A stretch of DNA of 64,000 nt, taken from contig CALFBH010000121.1 in the NCBI GenBank assembly GCA_937951615.1, positions 47,374-111,373 of the forward strand, read 5' to 3'. Positions within the stretch are counted from its first letter, which is position 1. Every line of letters begins with the position of its first letter. The notes below the pieces were generated by a model. That model saw nothing but the letters and a program-made list of their open reading frames with translations, ran no database searches and was not told where the DNA came from. This DNA is from an uncultured Saprospiraceae bacterium (GTDB lineage: Bacteria > Bacteroidota > Bacteroidia > Chitinophagales > Saprospiraceae). The translations under genes were made by a program, and so were the position numbers. Shown here one piece after another: positions 43,583 to 51,620 of this stretch.

Positions 43583-46129
43583 TTAAGTTTTCAGCCCGAG
43601 CTGTTTCAAATATTTGTCCAGCTCCATTTCATCATAAATCAGTACCTCCCGCGCTTTGCTGCCTTCACTTGGTCCGACTATGCCGAGCGACTCCATTTGG
43701 TCCATGATGCGTCCTGCACGATTATAGCCGAGCTTAAGCCGGCGTTGTAGCATGGACGTAGAACCCAGTTGATTCTGGACAACAGTACGAGCTGCATCAA
43801 TAAACATGGCGTCCAAATCTTCAATTTTTACACCACCAGGGCCTTCGCCCAATTCTGCCCCAAATTCAGGCAGGTAATAAGGTTCTGGATAACCTTGCTG
43901 ACCAGAAATATAATCTACAATTTCTTCTACTTCTGGCGTATCAACGAAGGCACACTGAATACGCACCACTTTCCCATCTACGGAAAGTAGCATATCTCCA
44001 CGACCGATAAGTTGCTCCGCGCCACCGCCATCGAGGATGGTTCTGGAATCAATTTTAGACGTTACTTTATAAGCAATCCGTGCTGGGAAGTTGGCTTTGA
44101 TCACTCCGGTAATGATGTTTACAGAAGGACGTTGTGTCGCAATAATCAGGTGAATACCAACTGCTCGCGCCAACTGTGCCAACCTACCTATCGGCAATTC
44201 AACTTCTTTGCCTGCGGTCATAATCAAATCGGCAAACTCATCAATGACCAATACAATAAATGGAAGAAAACGGTGTCCATTATTAGGATTGAGTCGGCGT
44301 TTGACAAATTTCTCATTATACTCCCTGATATTCCGCGCTCCTGCTTTTTTCAGCAAGTCATATCGCTCATCCATTTCCATACAAAGAGAGTTCAGCGTAC
44401 TGACTACTTTGGTCGTGTCCGTCACGATAGCTTCCTCTTCGCCTGGCAGAAAACCGAGAAAATGTTTTTCCAATCTATTGTATAAAGACAATTCCACTTT
44501 CTTTGGATCGACTAAGATCAACTTGAGTTGGGAAGGGTGCTTTTTATACAATAAAGACATCAGAATGGTATTGATACCTACTGATTTACCTTGCCCTGTT
44601 GCCCCTGCCATGAGGAGGTGAGGCATCTTGGCGAGATCGGCTACGAAGACTTCATTTTCGATGGTCTTACCCAGTGCAATCGGGAGATCCATCTTAGCCC
44701 GTTTGTATTTTTCAGAGGCCAGCACTTCTTTGAGCGAGACCATCTGTTTGTTTTTATTTGGCACTTCGATACCAACTGTTCCCTTGCCGGGAATGGGGGC
44801 AATAATACGAATACCCAAAGCCGCTAAACTCAAGGCGATATCATCTTCCAGGTTTTTGATTTTGGAAATACGTACACCTGGAGCGGGGACAATTTCGTAT
44901 AGTGTAACTGTCGGGCCAATCGTCGCTTTTATTTTTATAATTTCAATTTTATAATTTAAAAGCGTCTCAATAATCTGGTCTTTATTGCGTTCCAGTTCTG
45001 CCCGGTCGATTTCTATTTTCTGGTCATCATAATTTCTCAGCAATGCTAGTACAGGCGTTTCATAAGCTGGCAAATCTAGGGTTGAATCATAAGGTTCAGA
45101 GTGGTCGATATTGTCTTTTTCGACATGAAGTTCCTTACTCTCTTCAAATGCTGGCGGTATAATACCATCTTCACCTGTGATAAGTGGTGTGGCTGTGGGG
45201 ATATTGATTTCCAACTCTGCGCCTCCATCCAATGCTTTGGGTTTTTGTCGTTTTTCGCCACCTGGCAAATCAAAGGCCAGTTGCCCGTTTTTGATTTCTG
45301 CTTCTGTTAATTCAGGTGCTGTTTGTGTTGATATACTGGGGCTAACCGTGCGAGCGATGGCTGGTTGATTTTCTTTTTCCCGTGAAGGGCGTAAAGGCTC
45401 ATTATTTTCTTCGTCCTCTTTCTGTTGTGTTTTAGTACGTGGTGTACTAAAATTACCGAGATTGATGCCTGTTCGTTTTCTCAGTGCATATACAAAACGT
45501 TCCCAAGTCAGTTCATTGAAATTGGGATTGAACATCCAGGTGCCGACTGCTCCTAGTGTGAAGATTAAAAACAAGACCATGCCGACAGGGCCAAGAAATG
45601 CGCCCAGCCATTGGCTAAGGGCCTGCCCAAATGCACCGCCCCAGGGAAATTGTGATTTGGCAATTAAGCCTGGTTCCACCATTAGGAAAGCGAAGAGCAG
45701 AGAAGACCATAATAAAATCAAGAAAGAGTAGCGATAGACTTTATAAAAACGTCGCAAGGGACGTCTTAGAATCATACTTATTCCCGTTATAAAAAAGATA
45801 AAAACAAAAATAAAGGAGGGCACGCCAAACCATAAATAAAAGAATTGATGGGAAACGATTGCACCGAGTCGCCCCAGCCAATTTGCCATCTCCACATTCA
45901 TTTCAGTCAGGATTCCCCAGGAACGATTGAGGACTTCGTTTTGGTCGATATACCAGGTAAACAGGTAGGAGACAAAAGCAATGAACAAGTAAAGAGAAGT
46001 CAGCAAGGAGAGCAAGCCAATTATTTTGTATATCCGCTCATCATTGGTGTCCCAGTTGATTTTCAACTGCTGCCTCAGGCTCTTTTTTTTCTTCTTCCTG
46101 GTTGTTGTACGTTTTTTGGTCTGTGCCAT
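43583..46129 (-). CDS. ftsK: DNA translocase FtsK
   Basis: 848 residues. Basic N-terminal tail (TKKRTTTRKKKKKSLR), four membrane helices (about 35-200), a linker of about 170 residues, then the motor: alpha/beta domains with ALGIRIIAPIPGKGTVGIEV, Walker A in AGATGQGKSVGINTI, Walker B FIVLVIDEFADLI, HLIIATQRPSV, and the C-terminal winged-helix gamma domain (SMLQRRLKLGYNRAGRIMDQ), which reads KOPS-like polar sequences. It pumps chromosome dimers to the septum. The TAA is part of a TTAATTATGAAT-type repeat. Its upstream gene, the nuclease-like protein, ends only 47 bp away. Confidence 0.97.
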   Translation of the reverse strand: MAQTKKRTTTRKKKKKSLRQQLKINWDTNDERIYKIIGLLSLLTSLYLFIAFVSYLFTWYIDQNEVLNRSWGILTEMNVEMANWLGRLGAIVSHQFFYLWFGVPSFIFVFIFFITGISMILRRPLRRFYKVYRYSFLILLWSSLLFAFLMVEPGLIAKSQFPWGGAFGQALSQWLGAFLGPVGMVLFLIFTLGAVGTWMFNPNFNELTWERFVYALRKRTGINLGNFSTPRTKTQQKEDEENNEPLRPSREKENQPAIARTVSPSISTQTAPELTEAEIKNGQLAFDLPGGEKRQKPKALDGGAELEINIPTATPLITGEDGIIPPAFEESKELHVEKDNIDHSEPYDSTLDLPAYETPVLALLRNYDDQKIEIDRAELERNKDQIIETLLNYKIEIIKIKATIGPTVTLYEIVPAPGVRISKIKNLEDDIALSLAALGIRIIAPIPGKGTVGIEVPNKNKQMVSLKEVLASEKYKRAKMDLPIALGKTIENEVFVADLAKMPHLLMAGATGQGKSVGINTILMSLLYKKHPSQLKLILVDPKKVELSLYNRLEKHFLGFLPGEEEAIVTDTTKVVSTLNSLCMEMDERYDLLKKAGARNIREYNEKFVKRRLNPNNGHRFLPFIVLVIDEFADLIMTAGKEVELPIGRLAQLARAVGIHLIIATQRPSVNIITGVIKANFPARIAYKVTSKIDSRTILDGGGAEQLIGRGDMLLSVDGKVVRIQCAFVDTPEVEEIVDYISGQQGYPEPYYLPEFGAELGEGPGGVKIEDLDAMFIDAARTVVQNQLGSTSMLQRRLKLGYNRAGRIMDQMESLGIVGPSEGSKAREVLIYDEMELDKYLKQLGLKT

Positions 46130-46175
46130 TTATTATTTTAACGATGAATTATGAACGATGAACGATGAATTTTAT

Positions 46176-46619
46176 CTATAGAGATTCTTCTATTATTCTT
46201 GTCCCTTTTTTCAAAGTACCACCAAGGTCTCTCAATCTTTTAGCGAACCTGATATACTTAGGGTTATTTTTAAGATTTGGAGTTTTGTCTTTAGAAAGGA
46301 CTATTCTGGCATTTATTTTAAATCCAGGCAATAGATGTAGTTTTCTGCTTATCGATTCATCTATTTGTTCAATCGCTCTCATTAATTTCGCTCCTTTTAA
46401 TTCGACAAAAAATGCCTGTGAACCTTTGCAATCTAAAACCAGAAAATCGCATTTTTTTGCTGTTTCATCATTGTTGAAACAGCCGTCCACTTTTATTTTA
46501 CAAACTCTTTGCTCCTCAGGGTTTTGCAAAATATACTTCTTTTTATGTTCTTCTGCTACTACGGTTTTTCTTTCATCACACTCTGCACAATTGCTTTTTT
46601 CAAAGTGAATACAACTCAT
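46176..46619 (-). CDS. Small PD-(D/E)XK nuclease-like protein paired with ABC-type ATPase
   Basis: 147 residues. After a Cys-rich start (Cys3, Cys11, Cys14, with further Cys at 40, 47, 57 and 64), residues 53-75 show the restriction-endonuclease core: Asp58 in CDFLVLD, then FVELKG with Glu73-x-Lys75; an earlier Glu35/Glu36 and a helix RAIEQIDESI fit the usual flanking elements. I therefore infer a metal-dependent nuclease, possibly with a structural zinc. Its ATG overlaps the ATPase stop by 4 bp, so it is co-translated with it. Family name not recognised. Confidence 0.75.
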   Translation of the reverse strand: MSCIHFEKSNCAECDERKTVVAEEHKKKYILQNPEEQRVCKIKVDGCFNNDETAKKCDFLVLDCKGSQAFFVELKGAKLMRAIEQIDESISRKLHLLPGFKINARIVLSKDKTPNLKNNPKYIRFAKRLRDLGGTLKKGTRIIEESL

Positions 46620-47902
46620 GATTCATCAAGGTTAAATATTTTATCAAATTCTTCATTAATTAATTCGGAAGCCGTATCAATTTGTTCCGACTGTATCATA
46701 TTCATCTCGTCATCCATGATATAGGTAGCTTCGCCCTTGTTTAGCTTGTATGCGGCCGTGCGTTTGGCGTCCAGCCATACCAAGTCAGGAACAATTTTGC
46801 TGACTTGTCCGTTTTTTTGCTGGCCTATTTTATTAGCATACAAAAGGTTATTGACTGATGATAATATGTATGGGCTGTGTGTGGTAATCATCACCTGGTT
46901 ATCTGCCGAATTGAATAGTAAGGCAACCAGTTCCATTACGTTTTTTTGTGCTTCGGGGTATAAGTGGGCTTCAGGTTCTTCTATGACGAGGAATACTTTT
47001 TTCTCGTAGAGAATATTTAAATAAAGTAATTGCAATATCCACAAAGCCTCTTGTTGTCCTGATGAAGCATAGTTTAATCTGACTGATTCTTTATCATTTA
47101 TTCTTATTCGCTCTCCACCAATATTATCATATACATATTCTCCTTTCAAAACATTACGAATAATCTGCTGCGCCAATTTGATTGTCTTGGGCTTGTATTT
47201 TTTTTGTGTTAAAAATGTTTTTTCATCGGCTAATTCTTCAAGGCTTTTGTTAAAGTTATTTTTAGTTGAATTGATAAGTTTTACAAACTCCTTAGTTAGA
47301 TAATCTAAATTATTCAGGTTTAATTCTCCTATTTGATTAGATAAGATAGTCGGTACACTTCTTCCCGCAGGAATGAACATTATTTCTCTGTCATCACTGA
47401 ATAATTTATTTATACGATTGCTAATGTCAGAAATAACCGCTTGCTTTTTTGCTTCAAAGGCAGCCTTTTCTGCTGCTGTTTCTGTTAGAGGTTTTCTTTG
47501 CCGATTTTCTACAGCATATCCAACTATAATTCCTATTACTTCTGAAATTCCTTTATCAAGATTTTTACTAAAAGAGTAGACAACATTCTCTGAAAAAACG
47601 AATGAGATGAAAACCTTTTCTGAATACCAAAATTTGAACTCTGTTTCTATTGTAAGTAGTTGCCCCCAATAATCGGAGAGATGGCGCAGTAATGGAAATG
47701 TATCCTTAAATTGAAGGTCATCTCTTTCAAGAGCGCGCAAACAAGATTTCAAAAAATCTTCCTTCAAAGACCTAAAAAAGTAAACCATCTTCGCAATCGT
47801 ACTCTTACCCGACGCCTGTGGGCCAATAAACGCCATAAAGTCCTTGACTTCCATATCAAGGTCTTTAATCGGACCAAAGTTTTTAATCACAAGACGTTGC
47901 AT
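46616..47902 (-). CDS. ABC/OLD-type AAA ATPase without TOPRIM domain
   Basis: 428 residues. Walker A GPQASGKST (27-35) right after a KNFGPIKDL start typical of SMC/RecF/OLD-like ATPases, a variable helical middle (about 60-270), ABC signature ASSGQQEALWIL (about 279-290), Walker B VFLVIEEPEAHLYPE (about 300-315) and His switch ITTHSPYILSS (about 336-346). The chain ends about 75 residues later without a TOPRIM domain, so nuclease activity presumably comes from the coupled downstream protein. Such ATPase-nuclease pairs are typical of anti-phage systems (compare Septu, PARIS, Gabija), but the partner type differs. Confidence 0.87.
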   Translation of the reverse strand: MQRLVIKNFGPIKDLDMEVKDFMAFIGPQASGKSTIAKMVYFFRSLKEDFLKSCLRALERDDLQFKDTFPLLRHLSDYWGQLLTIETEFKFWYSEKVFISFVFSENVVYSFSKNLDKGISEVIGIIVGYAVENRQRKPLTETAAEKAAFEAKKQAVISDISNRINKLFSDDREIMFIPAGRSVPTILSNQIGELNLNNLDYLTKEFVKLINSTKNNFNKSLEELADEKTFLTQKKYKPKTIKLAQQIIRNVLKGEYVYDNIGGERIRINDKESVRLNYASSGQQEALWILQLLYLNILYEKKVFLVIEEPEAHLYPEAQKNVMELVALLFNSADNQVMITTHSPYILSSVNNLLYANKIGQQKNGQVSKIVPDLVWLDAKRTAAYKLNKGEATYIMDDEMNMIQSEQIDTASELINEEFDKIFNLDES

Positions 47903-47934
47903 AATTAATTACGAATTACGAATGTGTAAATTAC

Positions 47935-48010
47935 GAATCAACTCAATTCCCTAATCTCCCAATATACCAATCACCAATACCCCAATCACGAATACCCCAA
48001 TCACCAATCA
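47935..48010. repeat. CCAATCA/CCAATAC heptamer array at the terC 3' end
   Basis: CCAATATACCAATCACCAATA, then CCCCAATCACGAATACCCC, then AATCACCAATCACCCAAT. The array includes the complement of the terC stop codon: its last codons GGG-ATT-GGG-TGA are repeat units. Upstream (47905-47935) is the ATTCGTAATT-type repeat at the ATPase start. Confidence 0.88.
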
Positions 48011-48859
48011 CCCAATCCCTTCCATAAAACCTTCCTCCACAGCTTCTTCCTGAATACCGTGCAATTGCACCACATCCTTAGACGGTTTGCGTAAGCGCAT
48101 ATTGAGAAACTCTACGGTCATAGAAAAGAAGATAGCAAAATACAGATAACCTTTAGGTATGACGCCCACTTCGCTACCAAATATACTGAGGTGCGATAAA
48201 TGTGCGCCTTCTGTCAGCAACATAAAACCAATCAAAATCAGAAAAGAAAGTCCTAGCATTTGAATGGTCGGGTGGCGATTGACAAAACGACCAACAGGTA
48301 CAGCGAACAACATCATCATGATGACCGATAAGACAACAGCGACAATCATAATAATGAGCGCGTGAGGAACGCCATTGGTCATTCCGACTGCCGTAAGGAT
48401 AGAATCAAAGGAGAAAACAATATTGATAATACAAATCTGCACAATCACACTGTTCAGGGTTACGTTTTTTTTCTTTTTACCCTTTGCGTTTTCTGGCGAT
48501 TCGCCTTCCAGTTTGTGGTGAATTTCAGAGACACTTTTGTATAATAAAAATAAACCTCCGGCAAACAGAATCAGACTTTGTCCGGTCGGTGCTGCCTTAA
48601 ACCAGGAAAGGTCTATATGAAACAAAGCAGCCGACATAGCAATCAGCCAGGAAATCCCAAATAATAGGACAATCCTGAATATCATCGCGAGTACCATTCC
48701 GATATTCGTAGCTCTTTGTTGCTGTTCTTTAGGCAATTTGCCCGATTCGATGGAGATAAATATAATATTATCAATACCTAGCACAATTTCCAGAAAAGTC
48801 AGGGTCAGTAAGCTCATCCACGCTTCGGGAGATGACATCAACTCAGTCAGCACTTCCAT
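48008..48859 (-). CDS. TerC family integral membrane protein
   Basis: 283 residues with about seven membrane helices. Signatures: LTFLEIVLGIDNIIFISI and VQICIINIVFSFDSILTAVG, the paired acidic GIDN / FDS motifs of TerC proteins, and FLILIGFMLL. TerC/YkoY-type proteins export metal ions (Mn or Ca) or assist metalation of secreted proteins; named from tellurium resistance. No ter operon here, so a tellurite role is not implied. Located upstream of the ATPase pair on the same strand. Confidence 0.92.
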   Translation of the reverse strand: MEVLTELMSSPEAWMSLLTLTFLEIVLGIDNIIFISIESGKLPKEQQQRATNIGMVLAMIFRIVLLFGISWLIAMSAALFHIDLSWFKAAPTGQSLILFAGGLFLLYKSVSEIHHKLEGESPENAKGKKKKNVTLNSVIVQICIINIVFSFDSILTAVGMTNGVPHALIIMIVAVVLSVIMMMLFAVPVGRFVNRHPTIQMLGLSFLILIGFMLLTEGAHLSHLSIFGSEVGVIPKGYLYFAIFFSMTVEFLNMRLRKPSKDVVQLHGIQEEAVEEGFMEGIG

Positions 48860-49198
48860 GTTATTAAATATTAAGTTTTATTACAAAATGAAAATAAAAG
48901 GCAAATTTACTAAAACTATTTGTTTGTAGGGGGAATTTTCGACGAGTTTGGAGAGGTTTCTTACAAATACTAATTCTTGTAAAATGAAACAACTTCATTA
49001 TGTCGTCCTGCAAGCATTTGAAATAACCATGTAGAAGAGCTGGGGACTAGGGCAAACGCATCAAACGTATACATTCAACATGCCGCACCTTTATTTGTGC
49101 CATATGGCACAAATAAAGGCACTAGGCATTCAGGATATAGAGGTGCCGGAAGAAAGTTAGCGCATATTTGGAGACTGCGTTCGCTCCAAAAACAGGTT
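48860..49198. other. Spacer between rpe and terC with large palindrome
   Basis: About 340 bp without a credible gene. Contains the terC upstream region and the 32-bp palindrome at 49088-49119, followed by a GC-richer stretch ending at the rpe stop. Confidence 0.5.
49088..49119. repeat. 32-bp perfect palindrome
   Basis: Two 16-bp arms (CCTTTATTTGTGCCAT and its complement) with no spacer. No T run on either side. Unrelated in sequence to the other palindromes of the window. Confidence 0.92.
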
Positions 49199-49870
49199 CT
49201 AAACCAACAAACTTCCCTTCCCAATTTCTTTCAGCCGCTCAATCGCCTTTACCGGATCATCAGCTTTAAACACACTACTCCCTGCTACGAGTACATCTGC
49301 GCCGACTTTGAGGAGGGCTTCGGCATTTTGTAGACCTACGCCACCATCAATTTCTATCAGCTTATCCAGATTTCGGATGGCGAGTTGTTCTTTGAGGGCT
49401 TGTACCTTATTGATGGTTCTGTAAATAAAACGTTGTCCGCCATAGCCCGGATTGACTGACATAAGCAATACCATGTCCAGATCTTCCAGCACATCTTCCA
49501 GTACAGAAACTGGGGTGCCGGGATTAATCGCCACACCAGCCTTCGCGCCAGTTGCCTGTATCTGCGCAATGGTGCGATGGATATGCGGGCAAGCCTCATA
49601 ATGTACCGTAATCACATCTGCTCCAGCCTCTGCAAATTGCTCAATGTATTTCTCTGGTTCGAGTATCATCAAATGAACGTCTAAAGGCTTTTTTGCAATC
49701 GCTTTTATCTGTTTGATGATAAACATTCCGAAGGAAATATTCGGCACAAAACGACCGTCCATGACATCCAGGTGAAACCAGTCTGCCTGGGAATCGTTCA
49801 CCAGTTCAACGGCTTTAGCGAGGTGGGTGAAGTCGGCAGCGAGTAAGGAAGGAGCGATTAGGTGTTTCAT
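49199..49870 (-). CDS. rpe: Ribulose-phosphate 3-epimerase
   Basis: 223 residues, TIM barrel. Signatures: IAPSLLAADFTHL, then WFHLDVMDGRFVPNISFG (metal-binding His and catalytic Asp), DVHLMI, ADVITVHYEA, MSVNPGYGGQRFI, then EIDGGVGLQNA and VLVAGSSVF. Interconverts ribulose-5-phosphate and xylulose-5-phosphate in the pentose phosphate pathway. Upstream are the short-repeat arrays at 49880-49932. Confidence 0.97.
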   Translation of the reverse strand: MKHLIAPSLLAADFTHLAKAVELVNDSQADWFHLDVMDGRFVPNISFGMFIIKQIKAIAKKPLDVHLMILEPEKYIEQFAEAGADVITVHYEACPHIHRTIAQIQATGAKAGVAINPGTPVSVLEDVLEDLDMVLLMSVNPGYGGQRFIYRTINKVQALKEQLAIRNLDKLIEIDGGVGLQNAEALLKVGADVLVAGSSVFKADDPVKAIERLKEIGKGSLLV

Positions 49871-49879
49871 GATTGTGTG

Positions 49880-49987
49880 ATTGTGTTGATTGAGTAATTG
49901 TGTTGATTGAGTGTGTTATGTGATTGTTAGTGTTGCCTTCGACTCCGCTCAGGCAACTATAGCTTCAGTTGGTTGAGCGGAGTCGAA
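49880..49987. repeat. TGTGATTG-type array and GAGCGGAGTCGA hairpin, copy 6
   Basis: 49880-49932 holds GATTGTGTGATTGTG and GATTGAG/GTAATTG units. 49938-49987 starts TTCGACTCCGCTCA and ends TGAGCGGAGTCGAA, a perfect 14-bp inverted repeat around CAACTATAGCTTCAGTTG-like loop sequence. Confidence 0.85.
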
Positions 49988-50006
49988 AATCAACTCTTAG
50001 TTCATT

Positions 50007-50124
50007 GGTTTCGTAAACTTGTGGGTAGTTCTGCGAAGAGGAAGTTTGCTAAACCTAAGCATTCGGAAAATAAAAGGTTTAGCAAACTCGCCTACTCAAA
50101 ACCCACGCGCAAGTTTACGAAACC
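50007..50124. repeat. GTTTASTAAAC-module element B
   Basis: 118-bp element with the same four-module plan as 42124-42245: GGTTTCGTAAACTTG, AGTTTGCTAAACCT, AGGTTTAGCAAACT and AAGTTTACGAAACC. Outer and inner pairs are perfect 14-bp inverted repeats. Located 15 bp after the aldo-keto reductase stop and upstream of rpe. Confidence 0.88.
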
Positions 50125-50138
50125 GACATTGTGCTACC

Positions 50139-51191
50139 CTAAAAAGCTACAGGATAATTCTTATGTACCTCAGTAATTTCTGCCATGACCTCTGCGCTCA
50201 GGGTCAAGTCAAATGCTTGAATATTTTCTTTTAATTGTTCCATGGACGTTGCCCCGATAATGGTTGCTGTAATCCATTTAAATTGATTGCACCAGGCATA
50301 AGACAATTGTGCTGCTGTCATATTGTTTTTCTTTGCAATCAGGGCATATTGTTCTACTGCTGCATGGACATTGGGTTTGTTTCTAAAATTATTGTGCCGA
50401 TCCGCTACTGACCAGCGACTATTAGGGGGAATTTTCCCACCAACGTACTTGCCTGACAAAACACCGCCACCTAATGCCGACCAAGGCAGGTAAGCAATAT
50501 CGTGATGCACGGCTGCCTCTATGACATAAGGCCAGTCAATGCTGTGTAGCAAACTAAATTCATTCTGCATGGAAACCATCGTCGGCAAATTATGGTCTTT
50601 CGCCAATCGCATATACAAATCCATACCCCAGGGCGATTCATTGGACAAGCCAGGATATCTGATTTTTCCAGCCTGAATGGCTTTTTCCAGCTCTTGCAGT
50701 ACTTCATGAATTTCGTTTTCCTGCTGCTGCGTATCTACTGTGCTGTGATCTATACTGTCTGGCCAATGCCGACCAAAAGCAGGGTTTGCTCGATTGGGCC
50801 AATGCAATTGATAGACATCAATATAATCCGTTTGCAATCGCTTCAAAGAGTCGTCGATGGCTGGCATGATATTTTTTGCGAGAATCGGCTCGCTATTGCG
50901 AATATAACGTAACCCCGATCCTGCTATTTTGGTCATGATGATGATGTCTTTTCGCTTAGTCGGATTTTTTGCGACCCAGTTTCCGATGACCGTTTCGGTT
51001 GTTCCATAGGTTTTGGCGGAAGGCGGAACAGCATACATCTCAGCAGTATCCAGGAAATTGATGCCCTGATCTATCGCATAGTCTATTTGGGCATGACCTT
51101 CTTCTTGTGTGTTTCTATTTCCCCAGGTCATGGTGCCTAAACAACACTTTGAAATATTTAAATCACTACTGCCGAGTTTTGTATAATCCAT
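50139..51191 (-). CDS. Aldo/keto reductase, Tas-like
   Basis: 350 residues, (beta/alpha)8 barrel. N-terminal hairpin LGSSDLNISKCCLGTMTWG; catalytic Asp and Tyr in FLDTAEMYAVPP, Lys in IMTKIAGSG, His in VYQLHWPNR; C-terminal NADPH site with ATIIGATSMEQLKENI. The long insert after AEMY (VPPSAKTYGTTE) is typical of the E. coli Tas subgroup. Substrate unknown. Confidence 0.92.
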   Translation of the reverse strand: MDYTKLGSSDLNISKCCLGTMTWGNRNTQEEGHAQIDYAIDQGINFLDTAEMYAVPPSAKTYGTTETVIGNWVAKNPTKRKDIIIMTKIAGSGLRYIRNSEPILAKNIMPAIDDSLKRLQTDYIDVYQLHWPNRANPAFGRHWPDSIDHSTVDTQQQENEIHEVLQELEKAIQAGKIRYPGLSNESPWGMDLYMRLAKDHNLPTMVSMQNEFSLLHSIDWPYVIEAAVHHDIAYLPWSALGGGVLSGKYVGGKIPPNSRWSVADRHNNFRNKPNVHAAVEQYALIAKKNNMTAAQLSYAWCNQFKWITATIIGATSMEQLKENIQAFDLTLSAEVMAEITEVHKNYPVAF

Positions 51192-51620
51192 CTTTTAAGT
51201 TTAAGTACAAGATTAAGTTTGAAGTAGTATAAAATACTGACAATTAGCTTTTTATTTGAAGAGTAAATTAAACATAAATCTGCTTTGTTGCTTACTCGTA
51301 AGGGGCTAGTTCAGCTTTGTCCCTTACTCATGAATGACTTGCAAAGAATTTGACATCAGGTCTTTACGTTGTTCTTTTCCTTGATGAAAAGAACCAAAAA
51401 TCAAGGTTGTATTGATTTCTTAACGCCAAATAAATATGAAAAACCTAAATTTCATAAACTCGCTATCGCTCAAACAGTATGAAATTCTTAACGGTTTTTA
51501 ATATTCATTTAGCTAAAATCAATAAGACCGAAGAAAAACTTCCAACTGTTCTCAGTCTTTTGGGGACAAATCCCAACGGCACCTTACTCGTAATTAAACC
51601 ATTCGTAATTCGTAATTAAA
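51192..51620. other. Long spacer with dispersed-element-like sequence
   Basis: About 430 bp with no credible gene. 51360-51415 contains the inverted pair TTGTTCTTTTCCTTGATG and AAAAGAACCAAAAATCAAGG, a type of non-coding repeat I have the impression is common in Bacteroidota genomes. 51588-51618 is the ATTCGTAATT repeat adjoining the next gene's stop codon. Confidence 0.5.

Noticed and set aside
48008..48859. Tellurite resistance operon
   Set aside because: A lone terC homologue without terA/B/D/E genes; these proteins mostly act in metal export or metalation.
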